Shown here one piece after another: positions 8,581 to 15,713 of a stretch of 64,000 bases of DNA; within the stretch, counting starts at the first letter, position 1, and every line of letters begins with the position of its first letter. The DNA is taken from the NCBI RefSeq assembly GCF_013423785.1, contig NZ_CP058952.1, positions 248,001 to 312,000 of the forward strand, in the 5' to 3' direction. Below the pieces are notes generated by a model. The model saw only the letters and a list, made by a program, of their open reading frames with translations, did no database searches and was not told where the DNA came from. This DNA comes from Chitinibacter fontanus. GTDB taxonomy: Bacteria > Pseudomonadota > Gammaproteobacteria > Burkholderiales > Chitinibacteraceae. Position numbers and translations under genes: made by a program.

Positions 8581-8607
8581 GCCCAAGTTTCGACTTGGGC
8601 TTTATTT
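8581..8607 (+). terminator. TTCG-loop hairpin with T run in the DUF932 leader
   Basis: GCCCAAGT-TTCG-ACTTGGGC followed by TTTATTT, ending about 20 bases before ATG 8625. No rightward gene lies upstream, so it is a leader attenuator or a terminator of read-through. Confidence 0.65.
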
Positions 8608-8624
8608 ACGTCTGGAGAATTCAA

Positions 8625-9578
8625 ATGGCTCATCTTGTCGAATCTATGGCTTTTGTTCGTGACACGCCGTGGCACGGTTTAGGGAATCGTTTAACTGAGC
8701 AGCAACCGCTTGAAGTGTGGCTGCGTGAGGCAGGCATGGAGTGGTCGATTGATCAGAGCGATGTGCTGTTCAATGTATCGAACACCGGCATGCACATTCG
8801 CTCGCATAGCGATGCCAAGGTGCTGTATCGCTCTGATACGCTGGCACCGTTGTCAGTCGTTTCAAATCGGTATCAGGTGGTACAGCCGACTGAGGTGCTG
8901 CACTTTTATAAAGATCTGGTTGAGGCTGGTGGTTTTGAGTTGGAAACGGCTGGCGTGCTGAAAGGTGGTAAAAAACTGTGGGCGCTGGCGCGTACTGGGC
9001 AAGAAGCACTCGTGCGCGGCAATGATCGGGTGAAGGCGTATCTATTACTGGCGACCAGTTGTGATGGCTCGATGTGTACTACGGCGCAATTCACTTCAGT
9101 TCGGGTGGTCTGCAATAACACGTTGCAGATGGCGGTGGGTGATTCAACCGGCGCGGTCAAAGTGCCACACTCAACCAAGTTTGATCCGCAGGCAGTAAAA
9201 GAAGCACTGGGTCTAGGCCTATCAGGCTGGGATCAATTCATGGCCAATATCAAGCAACTGTCACAACGACCGCTCACGGCTACCGAAGCAGCACAGTATT
9301 TTGGCGATGTGCTGGGCGAGCAAGTACTCGATATGGACAACCCCGCTGTATCGCGAGCCATGCAACAAGTTACGGCTTTATACAGTGGTGCCGGTATGGG
9401 CTCATTGCTAGCCGGTAGTCGCGGTACGGCTTGGGGTTTACTCAATGCCGTGACTGAATATGTCGATCACCAACGCCGTGCACGTAGTCAGGATTACCGC
9501 CTTGATTCAGCGTGGTTTGGCCAAGGCGCACAGCTGAAAGGCAAAGCACTCAATCAAGCGATGGCCTTGCTGCAGTAA
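8625..9578 (+). CDS. DUF932 domain protein (phage/plasmid-like, TIGR03299)
   Basis: A 317-residue protein starting MAHLVESMAFVRDTPWHGLGN, the typical opening of phage/plasmid-like DUF932 proteins. The start has GGAG 9 bases upstream. Family features seen are the PLSVVSNRYQVVQPTEVLHF block (about residues 67-86), ATSCDGSMCTTAQFTSVRVVC (split here for length: ATSCDGSMCTTAQF then TSVRVVC) and NTLQMAV. Members sit beside RecT/YqaJ-type recombination genes on ICEs, islands and large plasmids; the biochemical role is not settled. Here it leads a rightward module with a YqaJ exonuclease and a Gp3-like protein. Confidence 0.85.
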   Translation: MAHLVESMAFVRDTPWHGLGNRLTEQQPLEVWLREAGMEWSIDQSDVLFNVSNTGMHIRSHSDAKVLYRSDTLAPLSVVSNRYQVVQPTEVLHFYKDLVEAGGFELETAGVLKGGKKLWALARTGQEALVRGNDRVKAYLLLATSCDGSMCTTAQFTSVRVVCNNTLQMAVGDSTGAVKVPHSTKFDPQAVKEALGLGLSGWDQFMANIKQLSQRPLTATEAAQYFGDVLGEQVLDMDNPAVSRAMQQVTALYSGAGMGSLLAGSRGTAWGLLNAVTEYVDHQRRARSQDYRLDSAWFGQGAQLKGKALNQAMALLQ

Positions 9579-9628
9579 TTCAATCTCTTATTTGGTTTCA
9601 TTGGTTTCTTTCTTTTTGTATTTCATTC

Positions 9629-9660
9629 AAGCCCCAACTGGTTCGCCAGCGGGGCTTTTT
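9629..9660 (+). terminator. TTCG-loop hairpin before the YqaJ gene
   Basis: GCCCC-AA-CTGG-TTCG-CCAG-C-GGGGC followed by five T residues. It is placed between the DUF932 stop (9578) and the ribosome binding site GGAGG (9668-9672) of the next gene. Confidence 0.75.
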
Positions 9661-9678
9661 GCTTTTGGAGGTTTCATC

Positions 9679-10683
9679 ATGCGTGAACGTTATGGCCAAG
9701 CCATTCGCTTGGCATCCACCGTCAATCTCAGTCGTGAGCAATGGCTGCAGTATCGTGAACTAGGCATTGGTTCTTCAGATGCAGCCAGTTCAATTGGTTT
9801 CTCACAATACAAAAGCCCACTCACGCTGTGGCTCGAGAAAACGCACCGTAAACAAACCGACGATATCGCCGACAAACCGGCGGTGTTGTGGGGTACGGTG
9901 CTCGAACCGGTTTTAGCTTCAGTCTATGCCGAACGGACTGGTTACAAAGTGCGCAAAGTGAATGCGATTTTGCAGCATCCTGAGCATCGTTTCATGTTGG
10001 CCAATTTAGATCGAGAAGTGATTGGTCAGCCTGAAGGCACCGGTGTACTGGAAATCAAAACCGCCAGTTATCACATGGCAGCGCAATGGGAAGACGGTAT
10101 TCCGCTGGCGTATCAATGCCAGGTATTGCACCAACTGGCGGTAACCGGTTTTGCTTGGGCCGATGTAGCGGTGTTGATTGGTGGGCAAGACTTCCGGATT
10201 TATCGGGTTGAGCGCGATGACGCCAAGATTGCGGATTTGATTCAACTTGAAACGCAATTCTGGAAATACGTCACTGCCGATATTCAGCCTGACCCCGATG
10301 GCTCTGATGATGCCAGTGCTGCTTTGCAATGGCTATTTCCCCGTGACGATGGGCAAACCATCGATCTGTCTGAATCAGCGGAATTCAATGCGCTGTTTAG
10401 CAACTTAATCGAGTTGCGTGAGCGTAAAGAAGAAGTCGAAGCCAAAGAAGCACTCATCCGCCAACGACTGCAAAACGCGTTGGGTAGCGCAACTGCAGCC
10501 ATCTTCGCTGCCGGTCGTATTACTTGGAAAAAAGCCAAAGATCGGCTCACGCCCGATCTGGACAAACTCAGCGCCGAACACCCCGAGATCATTCAGCAAT
10601 ATATCAAATCGGTGGAAGGCTCGCGCCGTTTCTTAATTCAGCCCAAAAAGCTGATCCCTTCAGGAGGTCCGAATCATGATTAA
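9679..10683 (+). CDS. YqaJ-type viral recombinase (lambda-exonuclease-like)
   Basis: A 334-residue protein. ATG 9679 is chosen because GGAGG precedes it by 6 bases; the frame is open to 9592. The N-terminal LGIGSSDAASSIGFSQYKSP is the standard YqaJ opening, followed by LWGTVLEPVLASVYAERTG, FMLANLDREV with a metal-binding Asp, VLEIKTASYHMAAQW with the catalytic E-x-K, and YQCQVLHQLAVTG. This is a PD-(D/E)xK exonuclease that resects DNA ends for single-strand annealing. The C-terminus (from about residue 225) is a coiled helix rich in E and K. It overlaps the next gene by 8 bases. Confidence 0.88.
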   Translation: MRERYGQAIRLASTVNLSREQWLQYRELGIGSSDAASSIGFSQYKSPLTLWLEKTHRKQTDDIADKPAVLWGTVLEPVLASVYAERTGYKVRKVNAILQHPEHRFMLANLDREVIGQPEGTGVLEIKTASYHMAAQWEDGIPLAYQCQVLHQLAVTGFAWADVAVLIGGQDFRIYRVERDDAKIADLIQLETQFWKYVTADIQPDPDGSDDASAALQWLFPRDDGQTIDLSESAEFNALFSNLIELRERKEEVEAKEALIRQRLQNALGSATAAIFAAGRITWKKAKDRLTPDLDKLSAEHPEIIQQYIKSVEGSRRFLIQPKKLIPSGGPNHD

Positions 10684-11632
10684 AGGCTTAGCGATAACCC
10701 CGCCCGTGATTGGGCGGATCAGTATTGGTCATTTGGTGCAAAAGAAAGACAGGTGGGTGCCAGAAAAAGACGACGCATTTACGTTGACCACACAGGTACA
10801 AGGCAAAGACGGTTGGCTACTTCACCCATTACATGCTCAATTGGCTGAAACCAGCCCGAATAACAAAATCCGCTCAATCCCAGTCAAATTACTGTTTAAC
10901 GACAGTGATCTGAATCTGCGTGCCGAGTTCAGTGCATTTGATCGGCAAACCGGACGGCCTTTATGTGTCGGTAATGGTGAATGTGCCAAACGGGTTTCAG
11001 GGGAAGGCATTGAGGATGTCGATTGCCCAACGCCCGAGCGTTGCCAGTACGCACAGGAGAAAGGCTGCAAATTGTATGGCCGATTGAATGTGCAAGTGGA
11101 AGGTCAGAACGACGAGCTAGGTTCGTTTATGTTTCGCACTACCGGTTACAACTCGGTGCGAACACTGGCAGCACGTTTGCAATACTTTGCCGCCGTATCG
11201 AATGCTCTTGCGCGTTTCTTGCCCTTGCAACTGAAGCTACGCGCCAAAAGCACCACGCAATCTTATCGAGCGCCGGTGTTTTATGTTGATCTGACTTTGC
11301 GCGATGACGACACCTTGGTCAGCGCGGTCACTACAGCCCATCAAGCAGCACAGCAATATGCCGAAGCGGGTATCAATATCACGCTACTTGAACAGACCGC
11401 CAAAGCTTTACTCGGTAATGGCCAGTTTGAAGAGAGTGCCGATGACATGCCGCTGGTATTGGAAGAGTTCTATCCCGAATCAGAAATCGGCGATGAAGCT
11501 TTACCCGCCCAAGTCAGCACCAGCAAATCTGCTAACAAAACCAATCCAACAATTCGTTCAACCACTTTAACCCCACGCCTCGGCACATCCACAGCAGGAG
11601 AAAGCAATCATGAATCAAAACTCAACCACTGA
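10676..11632 (+). CDS. Gp3-like recombination-directionality-factor-type protein
   Basis: A 318-residue protein with a good ribosome binding site (GGAGG) and an 8-base overlap with the YqaJ gene. A cysteine cluster CVGNGECAKRVSG ... DCPTPERCQYAQEKGCKLYG (residues about 97-140) and the following GRLNVQVEGQ are typical of the family annotated as Gp3-like, also as hydrolase or metal-binding protein. Some members act as recombination directionality factors for serine integrases, but the integrase here is of the tyrosine type, so that role is uncertain; a single-strand annealing partner of YqaJ would also fit the place. The last 60 residues are low complexity (Ser/Thr). Confidence 0.6.
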   Translation: MIKGLAITPPVIGRISIGHLVQKKDRWVPEKDDAFTLTTQVQGKDGWLLHPLHAQLAETSPNNKIRSIPVKLLFNDSDLNLRAEFSAFDRQTGRPLCVGNGECAKRVSGEGIEDVDCPTPERCQYAQEKGCKLYGRLNVQVEGQNDELGSFMFRTTGYNSVRTLAARLQYFAAVSNALARFLPLQLKLRAKSTTQSYRAPVFYVDLTLRDDDTLVSAVTTAHQAAQQYAEAGINITLLEQTAKALLGNGQFEESADDMPLVLEEFYPESEIGDEALPAQVSTSKSANKTNPTIRSTTLTPRLGTSTAGESNHESKLNH

Positions 11633-11774
11633 CACCTTGATCGCCTTTGCTTTAGTCTTTGGCGCAGGCTTGTTGTGCTCGAAGTTAATCAAAGGGTACT
11701 GCCGATCCAAGCAACCGCCGTGTATTCGTGAGCCTTATCCCAGACCGAAGGCCATACCAGAACAAACGAAGTAA
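11610..11774 (+). CDS. small single-pass membrane protein (54 aa)
   Basis: ATG 11610 follows GGAGAAAGC and overlaps the end of the Gp3-like gene. The product has one hydrophobic helix (LIAFALVFGAGLLCSKLI, residues 10-27) and a basic, proline-rich tail (CRSKQPPCIREPYPRPKAI). No family is recognised. Good start signal, coupled position and a terminator directly behind it support it as a real gene. Confidence 0.6.
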   Translation: MNQNSTTDTLIAFALVFGAGLLCSKLIKGYCRSKQPPCIREPYPRPKAIPEQTK

Positions 11775-11792
11775 CACGAACATAAGCCACCC

Positions 11793-11821
11793 AAGCCCCA
11801 GAGCGATCTGGGGCTTTTTTA
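11793..11821 (+). terminator. terminator of the recombination module, in front of LRAT gene 1
   Basis: AAGCCCCAGA-GCGA-TCTGGGGCTT with a GNRA-type loop and a run of T residues, 20 bases after the small membrane protein. It also lies 27 bases before ATG 11848 of the next gene. Confidence 0.82.
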
Positions 11822-11847
11822 TTGCTATTTTTATTTGGAGCAAGATT

Positions 11848-12264
11848 ATGGAAAAAGGCGACCACCTAATTTCAGCCCGTATCGGCTACTCTCATCACGG
11901 GATTTATATTGGCCGTAATAAGGTCATTCATTACTCGGGATCATCGCTTGGCAAAAACGAAAAAGGCGTGATTGAAATCGTCGATCTTGAGACTTTCTGC
12001 CAAGGCAATGGCTACACCATTCAAACTTACCCATTTCGCGCATTCAGCCGGGAACAGTCAATCGAACGCGCAAAATCTAGATTGGGAGAAGACTGGTACA
12101 ACGTACTATTGAATAACTGCGAGCACTTTGTAACGTGGTGCATTCAAGGTATTCACGATAGTCAGCAAACCAGCAGACTGATTGATGCAACGACACTCAT
12201 TGTCATTCCAAGTGGCTTGATTCTCGCCAAGTGGCTTACATTGCGTCATGAGCTACGAAATTAA
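11848..12264 (+). CDS. LRAT-domain (NlpC/P60-like) protein, copy 1
   Basis: A 138-residue protein of the lecithin-retinol-acyltransferase fold. Motifs are HHGIYIG (residues 16-22, catalytic His), VIHYSGSS (second His) and LNNCEHFVTWCIQG (catalytic Cys about residue 91). ATG 11848 has TTGGAGC upstream. A hydrophobic segment LIVIPSGLILAKWL near the C-terminus may anchor it in the membrane. Such thiol acyltransferases or hydrolases act on lipids or acyl groups; the bacterial substrates are mostly unknown. Bases 11859-12019 are identical to 23182-23342 of copy 2, while the remainder diverges, so the gene is a mosaic. Confidence 0.8.
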   Translation: MEKGDHLISARIGYSHHGIYIGRNKVIHYSGSSLGKNEKGVIEIVDLETFCQGNGYTIQTYPFRAFSREQSIERAKSRLGEDWYNVLLNNCEHFVTWCIQGIHDSQQTSRLIDATTLIVIPSGLILAKWLTLRHELRN

Positions 12265-12281
12265 AGATTGATAAAAACGAT

Positions 12282-12374
12282 TCAGGCTACACCTTGATCG
12301 GGTAGCTTGAGTTGTTGGTATATTTTTTCCTTTTCGGCATGAATGACTACTCCAATAATGCAAGCGGGCACTAC
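12282..12374 (-). other. short unidentified reading frame, possible gene remnant
   Basis: About 30 codons read VVPACIIGVVIHAEKEKIYQ and end in a stop at 12282-12284; the frame is closed by TAA just upstream. It has a protein-like composition but no good start. It could be the tail of a broken gene between LRAT copy 1 and the XRE gene. Confidence 0.25.
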
Positions 12375-12477
12375 TTGGCTTTAAGCGCATTTCTGCAGTT
12401 CGGCCTTAGCAACTACAACGAACCGCCAACGAAACACTAGACGACTCACAGCGACGATCAAGGTATCAACAAATTTT

Positions 12478-12810
12478 TCATCGACTCATGCGAGCAATCA
12501 TTTCTCGTATTACAGTCAACAACCATACTCGATCGGACTCATTCAGCGCCTCTAATTCGGTAGCCAACTCATTGGCTAACTCATGTGGCTGCGTTGTAAT
12601 TCCTCCTACCAAGCTCGCCAAATCTGTATTAAGAGCATTAGCCAATCGATCCAGTGTTTGCAAAGACGGTAATGTCGCGCCTCGTTCAAAGCGCGAAATG
12701 GTTTCCGTATTTACATCTAAACGTTCAGCAATTTGTGCTTGTGTTAATTGAAGGTGCAATCTTCGTCGTGCAAGTTTATCTCCCAGACGAACAGCCATCA
12801 TCTCTGCCAT
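12478..12810 (-). CDS. XRE-family transcriptional repressor
   Basis: A 110-residue HTH_XRE protein. The helix-turn-helix is in LTQAQIAERLDVNTETISRF (about residues 23-42), followed by ERGATLPSLQTLDRLANALN, and a C-terminal helix ending MIARMSR. ATG 12810 is preferred to the in-frame upstream start at 12855, because the palindrome at 12824-12847 would then be upstream of the gene as an operator. It is likely a repressor of itself and possibly of the lipoprotein gene starting at 13056, which is divergent from it. A role in island maintenance or lysogeny-like control is inference. Confidence 0.8.
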   Translation of the reverse strand: MAEMMAVRLGDKLARRRLHLQLTQAQIAERLDVNTETISRFERGATLPSLQTLDRLANALNTDLASLVGGITTQPHELANELATELEALNESDRVWLLTVIREMIARMSR

Positions 12811-12823
12811 CGAACTACCCACC

Positions 12824-12847
12824 TTATCTGTTGATTTGAACAGATAA
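12824..12847. promoter_or_regulatory. palindromic operator of the XRE repressor
   Basis: TTATCTGTT-GATTTG-AACAGATAA: two 9-base arms with a 6-base centre, 14 bases upstream of the XRE start. Position and symmetry suit autoregulation. Confidence 0.6.
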
Positions 12848-13055
12848 AGTTGCACTCACACGGCCGAGCTGATAAGGTTCAAATGTGTTGTAATCAACAT
12901 ATTGAGTCTATTAATGCTGACTTTATGTTGATCTGAACTGCAAATTGTTGTGATCCATTCTGCAACAGCGCAATACAGTCTCAAGTAAACGCATGAGTAC
13001 CCTCATGGAGATCATTCCTTTACAGCTTACCCTCTGATTTTCAAATGGATAAATT

Positions 13056-14060
13056 ATGATCAAATCTCAACTTAGTCTCGTTAATACAACATCAATTATC
13101 TCTAGCAAAAAAATAAACTTATTTTTTGTTTCAACATTGATTTTGCTTACCGGTTGCTCTTCCAAAATAGATTGCAATAACTCGACAGTTAAAGAGCAAG
13201 CGTTGAGTATTATTGGGCAAGAACTTAACAAATCAATTTACTATAGAGAAGCACTACCTGCATTTGGCACTGATTTTAAAATTGAGAACGTCAAAACAAC
13301 GAGTAAAAATGACGAAATTGAAACAGGCACCTGCAATGCAGACTACTCTTTTATTTATAATGGAAGTGCCCGTAAACTGAATTTTAGCTACATTGTTTCA
13401 ATACTTAAAGATAAGGGCGAACCTCAGGTTGAGGTTTATGCTAAAGAGGTTCGTAATTCAATTGAAACTTTAGTTGCCAATCAGGAACCTCCAATTAAAA
13501 ATGGAGCTCAAGTTCATACAGATACTGCCACAGGAAATGTTATTGACAAATTAAACTGGAAAGACAACAAGATGGATGGAGTTCAAGAATTTTTCAACTC
13601 TAAAAATAATGCATTAATTTTGAAAATTAACTTTGAAAATGGTACTAAGAAGGGGTTGCAACAAGGATGGAGCGATGATGGGAAGACGTTATTAACAGAA
13701 TTGAATTGGGTTGATGGAAAGCCTAGTGGCTATGAGAAAAAGTTTATTGGTAGTAAGCTAGTAACAGAGTTAAAATGGAATAGTGGGTTACAAACAGGAT
13801 TTAGCTCAAACTATCGTCCAGGTTTGCCAATGTACGATGAGACTCATTATCAAGATGGCAAAAAAACAGTTGTTAATGAGTATACCTCTCTTGACAATGA
13901 AGGCAAAGAGGTTCGCCTAACGAAAGAATCACCTTATGTAGATAACAAACTTAATGGCCTGGTAAAAATCTATACCCGAGAAGGAAAACTAAACGAAGAA
14001 ATCGAATATAAAGATGATGAAGTCGTTTCGAGTAAATCCTATGAATTAGGTAGTAATTAA
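13056..14060 (+). CDS. orphan lipoprotein with YwqK/MORN-like repeats
   Basis: A 334-residue protein with a lipoprotein signal: basic start, hydrophobic KINLFFVSTLILL, lipobox LTGC (Cys about residue 34). A long start region before the signal (MIKSQLSLVNTTSIISSK) suggests that a later start is possible, but none has a better site. Residues 45-150 form an unknown domain. From about residue 145 there are repeats of the type GNVIDKLNWKDNKMDGVQEF, GTKKGLQQGWSDDGKTLLTE and LNGLVKIYTREGKLNEEIEY, as in YwqK/MORN-repeat proteins. Base composition is AT-rich compared with the core genome, a sign of transfer. Function is unknown; the C-terminal repeats may bind a partner at the envelope. Confidence 0.65.
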   Translation: MIKSQLSLVNTTSIISSKKINLFFVSTLILLTGCSSKIDCNNSTVKEQALSIIGQELNKSIYYREALPAFGTDFKIENVKTTSKNDEIETGTCNADYSFIYNGSARKLNFSYIVSILKDKGEPQVEVYAKEVRNSIETLVANQEPPIKNGAQVHTDTATGNVIDKLNWKDNKMDGVQEFFNSKNNALILKINFENGTKKGLQQGWSDDGKTLLTELNWVDGKPSGYEKKFIGSKLVTELKWNSGLQTGFSSNYRPGLPMYDETHYQDGKKTVVNEYTSLDNEGKEVRLTKESPYVDNKLNGLVKIYTREGKLNEEIEYKDDEVVSSKSYELGSN

Positions 14061-14071
14061 TTATTTTCTCA

Positions 14072-14103
14072 TTACCCCCATGCGATTGGCATGGGGGTAA
14101 TTG
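14072..14103. terminator. bidirectional terminator
   Basis: ATTACCCCCATGC and GCATGGGGGTAAT form a long stem with loop GATTG between convergent genes ending at 14060 (+) and 14104 (-), with T or A runs on both sides. Confidence 0.85.
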
Positions 14104-14796
14104 TTATTTTTTTTTTGCTAAAGCCAGAGTAACCAGCTCAAGAAAATATATATACTTTTGCCGCATGGCATTCATCAGGACTGCACCCACAGCGAGTCCG
14201 GTTAGAAAAGCCAAAATGAATACCACAATATTCTGGGGGAAATGGCCGATTGAAAGAGACTGAACCATTAGTTTATTATCCTTTGTTAGAGCCTCCCAAA
14301 CGGCCCAAGCTGTACCGATCAAAGCGAATAGAGCCACCTTCTCCGAGTTACCCATCAAGAAACCAATCTTATTGTTAATTCTTGTTATTTTTAGCTGTAG
14401 CCATTGTTGAGCCTCTTCCAGCACTACTTTGTCATACTTTTGAAGGAGTGCAATCTGTTTTTTATCATGCATGATTTCAAGATTAAAAAAATCAAATACC
14501 CATGATTTGAAGTTTAACAGGAAGCGCATACTAAAAAATAGTTCAATACAAATAGCAACCATTGGCAAAAGCATACATGCAATCACTAAACATTGTGCGA
14601 ATAGCATAGCCCAATTGGGTAATGGCCCAATATACTCATGCACACCAGCTAAAACAAGCAGTACAAATAGTAAGACGGCAGAAATCAAAATAATCCTAAT
14701 TGCCGTTTTACTGGCCAATTTTTCTGAGTGTGTTTTTTTTGCCTTGACAGGCTCCATGCTGCATAGCAGTTTAATAAGCGCATCTAGTTGATTCAT
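14104..14796 (-). CDS. orphan four-helix membrane protein
   Basis: A 230-residue protein; ATG 14796 follows GGGGGGCGATTG. Four hydrophobic segments are seen: IILISAVLLFVLLVLAGV (about 35-53), WAMLFAQCLVIACMLLPMVA (about 62-82), VALFALIGTAWAVWEAL (about 152-168) and VVFILAFLTGLAVGAVLMN (about 190-208). A helical cytosolic loop with HDKKQIALLQKYDKVVLEEA lies between pairs. No family is recognised. It converges on the orphan lipoprotein and has similarly AT-rich sequence; the two may have come in together, but there is no direct evidence of joint function. Confidence 0.6.
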   Translation of the reverse strand: MNQLDALIKLLCSMEPVKAKKTHSEKLASKTAIRIILISAVLLFVLLVLAGVHEYIGPLPNWAMLFAQCLVIACMLLPMVAICIELFFSMRFLLNFKSWVFDFFNLEIMHDKKQIALLQKYDKVVLEEAQQWLQLKITRINNKIGFLMGNSEKVALFALIGTAWAVWEALTKDNKLMVQSLSIGHFPQNIVVFILAFLTGLAVGAVLMNAMRQKYIYFLELVTLALAKKK

Positions 14797-14977
14797 CAAT
14801 CGCCCCCCATTATAGATAAAATTTTTTTTCTATTTTCCAGTTGCACACAAAAATAACAATGCCCTCATGTGGGCTACCTTTTAGGAAAATCTCTAATTTA
14901 ATCCCTGAATATCAAATAAGTTCTCGCGCCGACCAAAAATTGACCAGTGCGGATACGGATAAAATCTTGGACTGGTT

Positions 14978-15091
14978 TTATGTAATTAACCCAAGCCTTT
15001 TTCGATATTCAATCGGACTAACTGCACCGACTGAAACCTTAATTCGCTTTTCGTTATACCATCTAATGCAGGTCTTCGACCACCAACTCTA
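14978..15091 (-). pseudogene. IS3-family transposase OrfB, C-terminal remnant
   Basis: Read leftward, this stretch gives IRWYNEKRIKVSVGAVSPIE followed by YRKRLGLIT and a stop at 14978-14980. This is the standard end of the IS3-family OrfB integrase (after the DDE domain). Nothing of the remaining element is left upstream. It marks one edge of the signalling block. Confidence 0.8.
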
Positions 15092-15104
15092 TCATTGAGC
15101 TCAA

Positions 15105-15557
15105 TTACATATTGGGCGGCCAGTTATGTGTTTCGTTTTGGCAGTGTTGGCACCATGCATACAGCGCGTCATACATCACCATGCCATGCTTGAGCATTTC
15201 ATGGTCATCGCTAAAGGTTTGCGACAACCCCAACGACAGTGCATACAAACCAGCCGCTTGCGGAGCCAAATCGAGACGTGAGGTATCTGCCCCGCGCACA
15301 ATGACGGCCAATTGCTGCAAGGCAGGTTGATCCAGTTGATACTTGCTAAGAAAAGCATCAAAACTGCATAGCTCGCCCACATGAGTGAGTTCTACATGCG
15401 GCACGTCATATGGAATCGCTCCAGTTTCAGCGGCTACTCGTAAAACATAACCCGAAGGCACATATAAAAATTCAGCGTCATGGTCAATAAAGCGCGCGAT
15501 GAGCCAAGGGCAAGCGATGCGATCAATCTTTGGACTTTCACGAGTAACCCACTGCAT
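15105..15557 (-). CDS. ChrB C-terminal domain protein (chromate resistance type)
   Basis: A 150-residue protein starting MQWVTRESPKIDRIACPWLI. The pattern KIDRIACPWLIARFIDHDAE and the following H-containing segments match the ChrB C-terminal domain, which in ChrB regulates and supports chromate resistance together with the ChrA efflux pump. ChrA is absent here, and the N-terminal half of full ChrB is absent too; stand-alone domains of this size do exist. Its use without ChrA is unclear. The gene lies between an IS3 scrap and the diguanylate cyclase gene, so it may be a leftover of a longer locus. Confidence 0.75.
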   Translation of the reverse strand: MQWVTRESPKIDRIACPWLIARFIDHDAEFLYVPSGYVLRVAAETGAIPYDVPHVELTHVGELCSFDAFLSKYQLDQPALQQLAVIVRGADTSRLDLAPQAAGLYALSLGLSQTFSDDHEMLKHGMVMYDALYAWCQHCQNETHNWPPNM

Positions 15558-15713
15558 GGCAGCTCCCCCTCAATGCAGGGGCTGGGTGATGGTAATCTAT
15601 ATGGCGATTTTTCTGGGTTGCACACCACTGGAAGTGCCCTTAGCAAGCGGGTTCGCCGCCATCTGGGACCCACGCTGGGCAATGGGTAGCGGAGCAGCAT
15701 CTGGCATCTCTTG

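Noticed and set aside
13056..14060. Toxin-antitoxin call for the YwqK-like protein
   Set aside because: It has a lipoprotein signal and stands alone; the antitoxin label of YwqK repeats is only a database habit, and there is no toxin gene next to it.
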